Shown here in pieces: positions 1 to 7,838 of a DNA stretch of 64,000 nt (positions are counted from its first letter, which is position 1; each line of letters starts with the position of its first letter). A model generated the notes under the pieces. It saw nothing but the letters and a program-made list of their open reading frames with translations. It searched no databases and was not told where the DNA came from. The DNA comes from DATHXC01 sp035459965 (lineage in GTDB: Bacteria > Pseudomonadota > Gammaproteobacteria > Burkholderiales > Methylophilaceae): positions 248,001 to 312,000 of the forward strand of contig DATHXC010000004.1 in NCBI GenBank assembly GCA_035459965.1, given 5' to 3'. The translations under genes were made by a program, and so were the position numbers.

Positions 1-132
1 ACCATCCAGTACCAGAAGTGCACCGATTTTGTGTTCTGCCATCATGACCAATGCGTCATAAACCAGGCTCTCGGAGCTTACCGAGAATATGCTGCCACCT
101 TTTAAATCCAGTAATTGTTTTGCGGTTTTCAT
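1..132 (-). CDS. CBS-domain protein, N-terminal fragment (cut by window edge)
   Basis: The first 44 residues of a minus-strand gene are present; the rest lies outside the window. The visible part starts MKTAKQLLDLKGG and continues with a stretch ending ALVMMAEHKIGALLVLDG, the typical first half of a CBS domain (adenosine-ligand regulatory module). A good ribosome site (AAGGAGAG) sits 5 bases before the ATG. Stand-alone two-CBS proteins of this kind are common in Betaproteobacteria, but the partner domain cannot be seen here. It is divergent from the MarR gene. Confidence 0.62.
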   Translation of the reverse strand, partial: MKTAKQLLDLKGGSIFSVSSESLVYDALVMMAEHKIGALLVLDG

Positions 133-230
133 GGCTCTCTCCTTACAGATTTATTATTGATTTGTTATTGGTTTTTCTATGGATGTATAAAAATATACAC
201 CTTTAGTTTCCATAATCAAACCTTAAACGC

Positions 231-258
231 TTGACATAGTTAGCTAGCTAACTATAAT
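231..258 (+). promoter_or_regulatory. Consensus sigma-70 promoter of the MarR gene
   Basis: TTGACA (231-236) and TATAAT (253-258) are both perfect consensus hexamers with a 16-base spacer. The expected transcription start is about 264-266, only a few bases before the ATG at 269, so the message would be nearly leaderless. Confidence 0.8.
236..255. promoter_or_regulatory. 20-bp perfect palindromic operator, likely MarR autoregulation site
   Basis: ATAGTTAGCTAGCTAACTAT is its own reverse complement and fills the space between the -35 and -10 boxes. A further half-site (ACTAACTATG, 262-271) repeats the right arm over the start codon. MarR-family dimers commonly bind such palindromes and block RNA polymerase, so self-repression is the simplest reading. 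Confidence 0.75.
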
Positions 259-268
259 GTGACTAACT

Positions 269-778
269 ATGTTGCAGCTAAGAGACTTACCTAGCACTGA
301 AGTGCTATCGAAATTCGCACAACGCTATCCGCAGGCGGATATCAGCGCGATTTCTACTTTCCTCTATTTGCTTAGAGTGGCTACTGATTTGTCCGCTTCA
401 CTGGATGAATGCCTGAGTCGCCATGGCCTACTACAAGGGCGCTGGTGGGTACTGATACTGTTGATGCGTGAAGATACACAAACTTCAACACCCTCAGAAC
501 TTTCAGAGAAGGCAGGCGTAGCACGCGCCACCATGACCGGGCTGCTTGATGGACTGGCACGCGATGGCCTAGTCACGCGTATTTTTGACCCCAATGACCG
601 CCGTCGTGTCTCGATTCAGTTGACGGCAATGGGTCAAGACAAACTGGATGCAGTCATGCCTGACTATTACAGTCGGCTCAGCGATTGCATGGCTGGTGTA
701 GATGAAGCGGCAAGAACACAACTCCAGCAGATACTGGGAATCGTCAATAAAGGCATGGGTGCCTTTACCAAGGACTAA
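269..778 (+). CDS. MarR-family transcriptional regulator
   Basis: 169-residue winged-helix regulator. Helix-turn-helix around residues 74-101 (SELSEKAGVARATMTGLLDG) is followed by the wing with the family signature DPNDRRRVSIQLT at 108-120; flanking helices form the dimer interface. MarR proteins usually repress their own gene and a neighbouring efflux or stress gene, releasing DNA when a ligand or oxidant binds. The downstream DUF4440-like gene and EamA exporter in the same direction are candidate targets. The ATG at 269 lies only about 4 bases after the predicted transcription start, with no Shine-Dalgarno, so translation is either leaderless or begins at an internal codon. The ligand is unknown. 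Confidence 0.9.
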   Translation: MLQLRDLPSTEVLSKFAQRYPQADISAISTFLYLLRVATDLSASLDECLSRHGLLQGRWWVLILLMREDTQTSTPSELSEKAGVARATMTGLLDGLARDGLVTRIFDPNDRRRVSIQLTAMGQDKLDAVMPDYYSRLSDCMAGVDEAARTQLQQILGIVNKGMGAFTKD

Positions 779-853
779 TGCTCTCCCCCCAGCTGAATCA
801 ACAATTTCAACCACAACTAAACTTATTTTTAAATCAATAGTGAAGGAATCAAC

Positions 854-1246
854 ATGCAATCAGTTTTAACCAACGATAAAGAACTCCAGGCAACTTTTAC
901 AAAAATGAATGCCAGCTGGAATGCTGCCTTTAACGCCAAGAATGCGGCGTTGGTAGCCTCATTTTATGATGCAGCAGCTACTGTTATGCCAGCCGGTGGC
1001 CCACAGACTTCGGGTAAGGATATCCAGGGCTTTTGGGAAAACGTCATTGGCATGGGTTTCACTGACCACAGTATCGACCTGATCGAAGTGATCTCAGAGG
1101 GCAACCTGGCATTTCAGCGTGCAACCTGGAGTGCTGCATCGGTAGAAGCGTCAGGCGAGAAGAAAACTTATGCCGGTAGTTTGCAATTGACTTACCTCAA
1201 ACAGGCTGATGGCAGCTGGAAAGTGTTAGCCCAAATCTGGAACTAA
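854..1246 (+). CDS. DUF4440 / SnoaL-like (NTF2-fold) protein
   Basis: 130-residue protein of the NTF2/ketosteroid-isomerase fold, DUF4440-like: an N-terminal helix pair (NASWNAAFNAKNAALVASFY), then the beta sheet that ends in DGSWKVLAQIWN, the common closing strand of the family. No signal peptide. Members act as small-molecule isomerases, dehydratases or ligand-binding proteins; no catalytic assignment is possible from sequence. A clear ribosome site (GAAGGAATC) precedes the ATG. It lies 75 bases after the MarR gene and probably belongs to its regulon. Confidence 0.8.
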   Translation: MQSVLTNDKELQATFTKMNASWNAAFNAKNAALVASFYDAAATVMPAGGPQTSGKDIQGFWENVIGMGFTDHSIDLIEVISEGNLAFQRATWSAASVEASGEKKTYAGSLQLTYLKQADGSWKVLAQIWN

Positions 1247-1283
1247 AGCCAGCGCATATCTGAAGCTAACGCATAAGTATTTC

Positions 1284-2213
1284 ATGAACTACAACTCAGA
1301 TACCCAGGCTAAACCTGTCATCCGGGCGTTTCTTGCCTTGCTGCTGCTCGCTATCCTGTGGGGTTACAACTGGGTGGTGATGAAGCATGCATTGCACTAT
1401 GCTGGCGCTTTTCAGTTTGGCGCGCTGCGCACATTCTTTGGTGCGTTGTGCCTGCTGGCTTTGCTGCTGGTATTGCGCAGACCCATGCGTCCGCGTGAAA
1501 TCCCCACGCTGATCGTCCTGGGCTTGTTGCAGACTTGCGGCTTTACCGGCCTGATTATCTGGGCATTAGTAGGCGGTGGCGCAGGTAAAACTGCTGTGCT
1601 GACTTACACTATGCCATTCTGGGTGATGGTCATGGCGTGGCCGCTGCTGGGCGAGAAAATTCGTGATATGCAGTGGGTTGCCGTGCTTTTCTCACTGTTG
1701 GGCTTGCTGTTTATTCTGGACCCCCTGCATCTCGGTATGGACTGGTTCAGCATGATGCTGGCCATCATGGGCGGTATGAGCTGGGCACTGGCGGTGATAC
1801 TCGCCAAGAAATTGCACCAGCGTGCGCCTGATCTGGATCTGTTATCACTCACCGCATGGCAGATGTTGTTCGGCTCCTTGCCATTAGTAGTCACGGCATT
1901 TCTGGTGCCGGCACCTCCTGTCAACTGGTCAACCAATTTCGTCGGCGCTGTCATTTTCAATGCAGTGCTTTGTAATGCGCTGGCGTGGATGCTATGGCTC
2001 TATGCCCTGCAACGCCTGCCCGCTGGCATTGCCAGCATGACCTCCATGCTGGCGCCAGTCATTGGCGTGCTTGCTGCATGGTTGCAGCTTGGTGAAAAGC
2101 CTGACGGACAGGAGATAGCAGGCATGATCCTGATAGGATTGTCGCTGCTCATCATCTCCATCCGCGCTATGCACAAACATGAACCGGTCGAGCCTGCAAT
2201 GGGTCAGGACTAG
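1284..2213 (+). CDS. EamA/DMT-family inner-membrane exporter
   Basis: 309 residues with about ten hydrophobic segments in two EamA repeats (roughly residues 12-145 and 155-295), the drug/metabolite transporter architecture. The first repeat opens with LLLAILWGYNWVVMKHAL, typical of RhaT/YdcZ-like exporters. Substrate cannot be read from sequence; relatives export amino acids, purines or toxic metabolites. Being the last gene in the MarR group, it is the natural candidate for the ligand-induced exporter. Confidence 0.88.
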   Translation: MNYNSDTQAKPVIRAFLALLLLAILWGYNWVVMKHALHYAGAFQFGALRTFFGALCLLALLLVLRRPMRPREIPTLIVLGLLQTCGFTGLIIWALVGGGAGKTAVLTYTMPFWVMVMAWPLLGEKIRDMQWVAVLFSLLGLLFILDPLHLGMDWFSMMLAIMGGMSWALAVILAKKLHQRAPDLDLLSLTAWQMLFGSLPLVVTAFLVPAPPVNWSTNFVGAVIFNAVLCNALAWMLWLYALQRLPAGIASMTSMLAPVIGVLAAWLQLGEKPDGQEIAGMILIGLSLLIISIRAMHKHEPVEPAMGQD

Positions 2214-2327
2214 GCTTCCAGTTATCTAGCAAGTCCTTTAGAACCCCACACCTCATGTGTTAGAATTCCGCAAGTTTTCAATAAGCCCAAAGTATATTTA
2301 CAGGCAAAGATCTAGAGGATTTCAGAC

Positions 2328-3053
2328 ATGGCAGGGCATTCCAAATGGGCCAATATTCAGCATCGTAAAGGCCGCCAGGACGCAAAGCGCGGCAAGATAT
2401 TTACACGGCTGATCAAGGAAATTACAGTGGCATCGCGTATGGGTGGGCCCGATGCTGCAACTAACCCCCGCTTGCGCATGGCTGTGGATAAGGCCAAGAG
2501 CGAGTCCATGCCCAAAGACAATATCGAGAATGCCATTAAGCGTGGTGCCGGTACGCTGGAAGGTGTCAATTACGAAGAAATTCGTTATGAAGGATATGGC
2601 ATAGGTGGCGCTGCAGTGATCGTGGATTGCCTGACTGATAACCGCAATCGCGCGGTGGCCGATGTGCGCCATGCTTTTACCAAGTTTGGCGGTAATCTCG
2701 GTACCGATGGCTCGGTGGCATTCATGTTCAAGCATTGTGGCAGCCTGATTTTTTCGCCCGGCACCAATGAAGATCAAGTCATGGAAGCCGCCATGGAAGC
2801 CGGTGCCGAAGACATCATCAATAATGACGATGGCAGTATCGAAGTGATTACCAGCCCCGGTGATTTTACTGCCGTGAAAGACGCCCTCGAAGCTGCAGGC
2901 CTGACCGCGGTATATGCCGAAGTCACCATGAAGGCGAGCAACGAGACCGAATTTACCGGTGATGATGCAGTGAAGATGCAAAAGCTGCTGGATGCGCTGG
3001 ATGATCTGGATGATGTACAGGAAGTGTATACATCAGCCGTCATTGATGAATAA
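2328..3053 (+). CDS. yebC: YebC/PmpR-family protein
   Basis: 241 residues, full length for the family, starting with the signature MAGHSKWANIQHRKGRQDAK. YebC-family proteins have been described as DNA-binding regulators and, more recently, as ribosome-associated factors that help translate difficult (for example proline-rich) stretches. The gene directly precedes ruvC, a very common arrangement in proteobacteria. A Shine-Dalgarno-like AGAGGATTTCAG precedes the ATG. Confidence 0.95.
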   Translation: MAGHSKWANIQHRKGRQDAKRGKIFTRLIKEITVASRMGGPDAATNPRLRMAVDKAKSESMPKDNIENAIKRGAGTLEGVNYEEIRYEGYGIGGAAVIVDCLTDNRNRAVADVRHAFTKFGGNLGTDGSVAFMFKHCGSLIFSPGTNEDQVMEAAMEAGAEDIINNDDGSIEVITSPGDFTAVKDALEAAGLTAVYAEVTMKASNETEFTGDDAVKMQKLLDALDDLDDVQEVYTSAVIDE

Positions 3054-3078
3054 TTCCACTACGAATACATTGCACTGA

Positions 3079-3654
3079 GTGGAGCAAACGCTTAAGCCAG
3101 TAGTCAGAATTTTGGGCATAGACCCAGGCCTGCGGCTCACCGGTTTTGGCGTGATTGAAAAATCGGGCGATAAGATCAGCTATATTGCCAGTGGTACGAT
3201 CAAGACTGCCAGCGCAAAAGTTAAAGGCGAAGATAGCGAGGGCCGCGAAGAGTTACCTGCCCGGCTTAAAATTATCCTGGATGGCCTGTTTGAGGTGATC
3301 CAGACCTATGCACCGCAAGAAGTCGCCATAGAAAAAGTATTCGTGAACGTAAATCCGCAATCCACCTTGTTGCTAGGCCAGGCACGCGGTGCAGCCATCA
3401 GTGCGGCCGTGATTAAAAACCTGCCTGTGGCAGAATATACTGCATTGCAAGTCAAACAATCCGTCGTGGGTAATGGCCACGCCGCCAAGGAGCAAGTGCA
3501 GGAAATGGTCAAACGCTTACTCAAACTCCCCGCAGCCCCCAAACCCGATTCTGCAGATGCACTTGCGTGTGCTATCTGTCATGCACATGGTGGTCAAGGC
3601 ATGGGCAAGCTGGCTACTGCGGGCTTTCGCGTCAAAGGTGGGCGCCTGATATGA
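3079..3654 (+). CDS. ruvC: Crossover junction endodeoxyribonuclease RuvC
   Basis: 191 residues. Resolves Holliday junctions by paired nicks. Catalytic acids are recognisable: Asp in ILGIDPGLRLTGFG near the N-terminus, Glu in EVAIEKVFVN, and the C-terminal DSADALACAICHAH. The start is a GTG, because no ATG occurs in frame before the conserved core; this makes the N-terminus only a few residues longer than usual. It is followed by ruvA and ruvB in the same direction, forming the complete branch-migration and resolution set. Confidence 0.95.
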   Translation: MEQTLKPVVRILGIDPGLRLTGFGVIEKSGDKISYIASGTIKTASAKVKGEDSEGREELPARLKIILDGLFEVIQTYAPQEVAIEKVFVNVNPQSTLLLGQARGAAISAAVIKNLPVAEYTALQVKQSVVGNGHAAKEQVQEMVKRLLKLPAAPKPDSADALACAICHAHGGQGMGKLATAGFRVKGGRLI

Positions 3655-3688
3655 TTTCCAAAAGTATTTCCAAAGCAGGAGCACAGGC

Positions 3689-4273
3689 ATGATAGGGCGC
3701 CTCAAAGGCTTGTTGCTCGAAAAAACACCACCGCATGTCATCGTGGATTGCCATGGCGTGGGCTATGAGGTAGAAGTGCCCATGAGCACCTTCTACAACC
3801 TGCCTGCGCTGGGTGAAACGGTCACCTTGCTGACCCATTTTGTAGTGCGAGAAGATGCACAACTGTTATACGGTTTTGGCACTGACAGGGAGCGTGCAAC
3901 CTTCAGGCAGTTGCTCAAGGTGAATGGCGTGGGTGCTAAATCGGCTTTATCGATTCTGAGTGGCCTATCGGTTGATGACCTGATCCAGGCCATCGCGCTG
4001 CAAGAAACAGGCATGCTGACTAGGGTGCCAGGGGTCGGTAAAAAAACCGCAGAACGGTTGTTGCTGGAGCTCAAGGATAAATTCAGTGTTGAGGGCCTCA
4101 CCAACGCCAGTATCGGTGGCAGCAAATCCGCCAGCGGCGATGTGCTGAATGCCTTGCTGGCCTTAGGCTACAATGAGCGCGAAGCGCTGGCTGCAGTCAA
4201 GTTGCTGCCGCCGGATATCGTGCTTGCGGACGGCATCCGTCAGGCACTTAAATCCCTCTCCAAATCTTCATGA
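3689..4273 (+). CDS. ruvA: Holliday junction DNA helicase subunit RuvA
   Basis: 194 residues, normal length. N-terminal OB-fold starts MIGRLKGLLLEK; the tandem helix-hairpin-helix motifs appear as LKVNGVGAKSALSILSGL and LTRVPGVGKKTAERLLLEL; a flexible linker leads to the C-terminal three-helix domain that contacts RuvB. RuvA tetramers hold the four-way junction square-planar while RuvB pumps DNA. An SD-like AGCAGGAGCAC precedes the ATG. Confidence 0.96.
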   Translation: MIGRLKGLLLEKTPPHVIVDCHGVGYEVEVPMSTFYNLPALGETVTLLTHFVVREDAQLLYGFGTDRERATFRQLLKVNGVGAKSALSILSGLSVDDLIQAIALQETGMLTRVPGVGKKTAERLLLELKDKFSVEGLTNASIGGSKSASGDVLNALLALGYNEREALAAVKLLPPDIVLADGIRQALKSLSKSS

Positions 4274-4296
4274 GCCCATATTAAGTTTATATATAG

Positions 4297-5334
4297 ATGA
4301 TAGAAACTGACCGCCTAATCGCTGCCGAGCCGACTAGCCCTCAAGAGGAAGCGCTGGAGCGTGCATTACGCCCTAAGGTGCTCGATGAGTATGTCGGTCA
4401 GGAAAAAGCGCGTGGCCAGCTGGAGATTTTTATCAATGCGGCGCGTGGTCGTTCTGAAGCGCTTGATCATGTATTGCTGTTTGGGCCGCCCGGCCTGGGC
4501 AAGACTACATTGGCGCACATCATCGCCAGAGAAATGGGCGTCAACATGCGCCAGACTTCCGGCCCAGTACTGGAGCGCGCAGGCGACCTTGCTGCCTTGC
4601 TGACCAATCTCGAACCCAATGACGTATTGTTTATTGATGAGATCCATCGCCTGTCACCGGTAGTAGAAGAGATACTGTATCCGGCGATGGAAGATTATCG
4701 GCTTGATATCATGATAGGCGAAGGCCCTGCTGCACGTTCGGTAAGGCTCGACCTGCCTCCATTTACGCTGGTTGGCGCTACCACGCGAGCGGGTATGTTG
4801 ACCAATCCTTTGCGCGATCGCTTCGGGATTGTTTCGCGGCTGGAGTTCTATACGCCGGATGAGTTGGCACGCATTGTTGTTCGCTCCGCAGGGTTGCTGG
4901 AAGTCGCCATGGAAGGTGATGGCGCACTGGAAATTGCCAAACGCTCTCGCGGAACGCCGCGCATTGCCAATCGACTGTTACGACGCGTGCGCGATTACGC
5001 ACAGGTGAAATCGGATGGCATCGTAACCTCTGATATTGCTGATGCAGCACTCAAGATGCTGGATGTAGACAAGCTCGGGTTTGACGTAATGGACAGGAAG
5101 TTGCTGTTAGCCGTGCTGGAGAAATTCGGTGGCGGCCCGGTCGGGCTGGATAACCTGGCAGCGGCCATAGGCGAAGAGCGTGACACCATAGAGGATGTGC
5201 TAGAGCCCTACCTGATACAGCAAGGTTACCTGATGCGCACACCGCGTGGCCGTGTAGCCACCAAGCAATCTTATGAGCATTTTGGCCTGTCTGTGCCAGG
5301 CGCATTAGCCAGTGGAGAGCTTTGGCAGGAATGA
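4297..5334 (+). CDS. ruvB: Holliday junction DNA helicase motor RuvB
   Basis: 345-residue AAA+ ATPase. Walker A GPPGLGKTTLAHII, Walker B LFIDEIHRL, sensor 1 VGATTRAGMLTNPLRDRFG with the arginine finger, and a winged-helix C-terminal domain ending in RTPRGRVATKQSYEHFG. Forms hexameric rings flanking RuvA to drive branch migration. Its TGA overlaps the ATG of the next gene (ATGA), suggesting translational coupling. Confidence 0.97.
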   Translation: MIETDRLIAAEPTSPQEEALERALRPKVLDEYVGQEKARGQLEIFINAARGRSEALDHVLLFGPPGLGKTTLAHIIAREMGVNMRQTSGPVLERAGDLAALLTNLEPNDVLFIDEIHRLSPVVEEILYPAMEDYRLDIMIGEGPAARSVRLDLPPFTLVGATTRAGMLTNPLRDRFGIVSRLEFYTPDELARIVVRSAGLLEVAMEGDGALEIAKRSRGTPRIANRLLRRVRDYAQVKSDGIVTSDIADAALKMLDVDKLGFDVMDRKLLLAVLEKFGGGPVGLDNLAAAIGEERDTIEDVLEPYLIQQGYLMRTPRGRVATKQSYEHFGLSVPGALASGELWQE

Positions 5335-5765
5335 GCCAGTTTGTGTGGCCGATCAGGGTGTACTACGAAGATTCCGATGCCGGTGGCGTGGTCTATCACT
5401 CCAATTACCTCAACTTCATGGAGCGGGCGCGCACCGAGTGGCTGCGCAGCCTTGGCTTTGAACAAACGGAACTTCGCGAGCAAATGGGCGTCTTGTTCGT
5501 AGTGCGCAGTTTGCAAATGAATTACAGGAAACCAGCCAAATTCAATGATGCCTTGCTCATCAATAATCGCCTGCTGGAAATCGGGCGTAGCTTGCTAAAA
5601 TTTGAACAAGTGATTAAACGTGGTGACGAAACGCTTACCGAGGCTGTTGTTGATGTGGTGTGTATTGATGCCGAAAAATTCAAGCCCGTGAGTATTCCAA
5701 CGATCATCCGTACCAGTATGCAAAGCCTCGTGGATAATACATTAAGCCCTGATACATCCCATTAA
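5331..5765 (+). CDS. ybgC: YbgC acyl-CoA thioesterase of the Tol-Pal cluster
   Basis: 144-residue hot-dog-fold thioesterase. The catalytic Asp motif is seen in YYEDSDAGGVVYHSNYLNFM. YbgC genes stand at the head of tol-pal operons; the E. coli enzyme hydrolyses acyl-CoAs and contacts phospholipid synthesis enzymes. I chose the ATG at 5331, which overlaps the ruvB stop, rather than the TTG nine bases upstream. Next gene is tolQ, 46 bases on. Confidence 0.93.
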   Translation: MSQFVWPIRVYYEDSDAGGVVYHSNYLNFMERARTEWLRSLGFEQTELREQMGVLFVVRSLQMNYRKPAKFNDALLINNRLLEIGRSLLKFEQVIKRGDETLTEAVVDVVCIDAEKFKPVSIPTIIRTSMQSLVDNTLSPDTSH

Positions 5766-5811
5766 CATCAATGTATTTACAATACCGAATCCTGTCAATA
5801 ATGGAGAAACA

Positions 5812-6498
5812 ATGGAAGCCCCAGTAAACATCGCAGCCGATATGTCACTCATGACCCTGCTAACCGGTGCCAGTTTGCCCGTGCAAGTGGTGATGGGTAT
5901 ATTGCTACTCACCTCACTGGTTTCCTGGTGGTACATCTTTATCAAGGTGGCGACACTGAATCGTGCAGAGCGCGAAGCAGTCGATTTCGAAGAGTCCTTC
6001 TGGCGCGGTGGCGACCTTAACCAGCTCTATGACACAGTCACCGCAGGTCGCCGCAAGGTGCAGGGCATGGCCAGCATATTCGAGGCAGGCTTCAAGGAAT
6101 ACGCCCGGCTCAAGCGCCAGGGCGGCCTGGAAGTCAGCGACATCATGGAAGGCTCACGTCGCGCCATGCGCGCTGCCTACAATCGTGAGATGGATGACCT
6201 GGACGCACATTTGCCGTTCCTGGCATCAGTTGGTTCTGTCAGCCCGTACATCGGCCTGTTCGGTACGGTATGGGGCATCATGAACGCATTCCGCGGCCTG
6301 GCTAACATGGCGCAAGCCACGCTGGCTCATGTTGCACCTGGTATTGCAGAAGCATTGATTGCAACCGCTATCGGCCTGTTTGCCGCTATTCCGGCAGTGA
6401 TTGCCTATAACAGGTTTGCTTCGTCTGTAGACAGATTAGCAGTTCGCTATGAGAGCTTTATGGAGGAGTTTACTAATATCCTCCAACGCAAAGCTTAA
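5812..6498 (+). CDS. tolQ: Tol-Pal proton-channel subunit TolQ
   Basis: 228 residues, ExbB/TolQ/MotA family. Three membrane segments: one near residues 18-45 and two in the conserved block FLASVGSVSPYIGLFGTVWG and the following EALIATAIGLFAAIPAVIAY. TolQ and TolR use the proton-motive force to energise TolA during outer-membrane constriction at division. Ribosome site AATGGAGAAACA before the ATG; the tolR ATG follows nine bases after the stop. Confidence 0.96.
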   Translation: MEAPVNIAADMSLMTLLTGASLPVQVVMGILLLTSLVSWWYIFIKVATLNRAEREAVDFEESFWRGGDLNQLYDTVTAGRRKVQGMASIFEAGFKEYARLKRQGGLEVSDIMEGSRRAMRAAYNREMDDLDAHLPFLASVGSVSPYIGLFGTVWGIMNAFRGLANMAQATLAHVAPGIAEALIATAIGLFAAIPAVIAYNRFASSVDRLAVRYESFMEEFTNILQRKA

Positions 6499-6507
6499 GG
6501 ATTAAAC

Positions 6508-6906
6508 ATGGCCCGTATCCGCAAACGCAGAATGATGAACCAGATTAACGTCGTGCCTTATATCGACGTGACGCTGGTATTGCTGGTGATATTCATGGTG
6601 ACTGCGCCGATGACTAATCCCGGGGTGGTCGAGCTGCCGCAGGTCGGGCAAGTGCTCAAGCAGGCCAGTGCGCCGCTGGTGGTTACTGTCAAGAAAGATG
6701 GTAGTGCCGAGCTGGATGGTAAATCTCTGCAGCGTGACGAACTGCTGTTTGAAGTGCGTACCAGGATAGAAAAAGAGCCACAGCGCTCAGTGGTGGTAGC
6801 GGCTGATGAAAAAGTGCAGTACGGCAAGGTGATTGAGGTGATGGATATGCTGAAAAAAGCCAAAGTTGACAAAGTCGGCTTGCTATTCAAGCCGGCGCCT
6901 AACTAA
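6508..6906 (+). CDS. tolR: Tol-Pal proton-channel subunit TolR
   Basis: 132 residues. ExbD/TolR family: short cytoplasmic N-terminus, single membrane helix with the essential Asp in VVPYIDVTLVLLVIFMVTAP, then a periplasmic domain. Works with TolQ as the motor. Good spacing and the same strand as tolQ and tolA. Confidence 0.96.
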   Translation: MARIRKRRMMNQINVVPYIDVTLVLLVIFMVTAPMTNPGVVELPQVGQVLKQASAPLVVTVKKDGSAELDGKSLQRDELLFEVRTRIEKEPQRSVVVAADEKVQYGKVIEVMDMLKKAKVDKVGLLFKPAPN

Positions 6907-6947
6907 CTTACGTGCAGCAAATTTACACGCCCTGATTTGATAGCAGA

Positions 6948-7757
6948 ATGATACGAGCCCGCGAAAATACAGTTGCCTGGCGTGCCGGTGCCATGTCGGT
7001 ACTGGTGCATGGCCTGCTGCTGGCGCTATTCCTGTTTTCGGTGAACTGGAAAAGCACGCCGCCCATGAGCGTGGCCGAAGTGGAGTTGTGGGATAACCTG
7101 CCGGTGACACCGCCTGTAAAACAACCGTCACCGCCTACACCCGAACCCACGCCAGAACCTCCCAAGCCTCAACCCCCAAAACCTGAGCCTAAGGCGGAAC
7201 CCGACCCTGAGCCCAAGGCAGAGATTCAGCTCAAGCAGGAAAAACCCAAGCCTAAAGTGGAAAAGCCACCCGAAAAGCCCATAGAAAAACCTAAAGAGCT
7301 ACCCAAACCAGATCCTGCTATCAAGGCAAAAGAGCTGGAAAAGCAGAAACAGGAGGCGCTTAAAAAGTTGCAGCAGCAATTGCTGGCTGAAGACAGCAAG
7401 GTTGAGCAGCATTCAAACCAGAAGCAGGAGGCTGTTGCTGGCTCCAAAAACAGTCAGGCAAGCGCGGGTGAGATTGAAAAATACATCAGCCAGATCAGCA
7501 GCAAAATTCGCGGTAATGTGAATAAAGAGCTATGCGGTACCGGCAACCCTGAGCTGCAATTTGCTATCAGCTTGATCCCCACGGGCGATGTTATTGGTGA
7601 GCCAAAGCTGTTGAAAGGTAGCGGAATGGCTGCCTGCGATGCGGCTGTAGAACGTGCCATTGTTTTGTCCCAGCCCCTTCCTGTGCCCAAGGATCCTGCC
7701 TTATTTAGCCAGTTTCGTGATTTAAAATTAAAATTTCGCCCGAACGATGGCAACTAG
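6948..7757 (+). CDS. tolA: Tol-Pal energy transducer TolA
   Basis: 269 residues. One N-terminal membrane helix (about residues 13-32, AMSVLVHGLLLALFLFSVNW), then a long proline/lysine/glutamate-rich region (about 48-115) that spans the periplasm, a helical linker, and a C-terminal TonB/TolA-like domain with LCGTGNPELQFAISLIPTGD. The linker is rich in Pro-Glu-Pro-Lys repeats and much shorter than the alanine-rich helix of enteric TolA. Transmits TolQR motion to TolB and Pal. Confidence 0.92.
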   Translation: MIRARENTVAWRAGAMSVLVHGLLLALFLFSVNWKSTPPMSVAEVELWDNLPVTPPVKQPSPPTPEPTPEPPKPQPPKPEPKAEPDPEPKAEIQLKQEKPKPKVEKPPEKPIEKPKELPKPDPAIKAKELEKQKQEALKKLQQQLLAEDSKVEQHSNQKQEAVAGSKNSQASAGEIEKYISQISSKIRGNVNKELCGTGNPELQFAISLIPTGDVIGEPKLLKGSGMAACDAAVERAIVLSQPLPVPKDPALFSQFRDLKLKFRPNDGN

Positions 7758-7838
7758 TTGTTAAAATAGCCTTGTTTGCATAAGGGAACTTTGCATAACT
7801 TTATTGTCTTAAAAGTCTCTATCTCAAAAAAATTCCTG

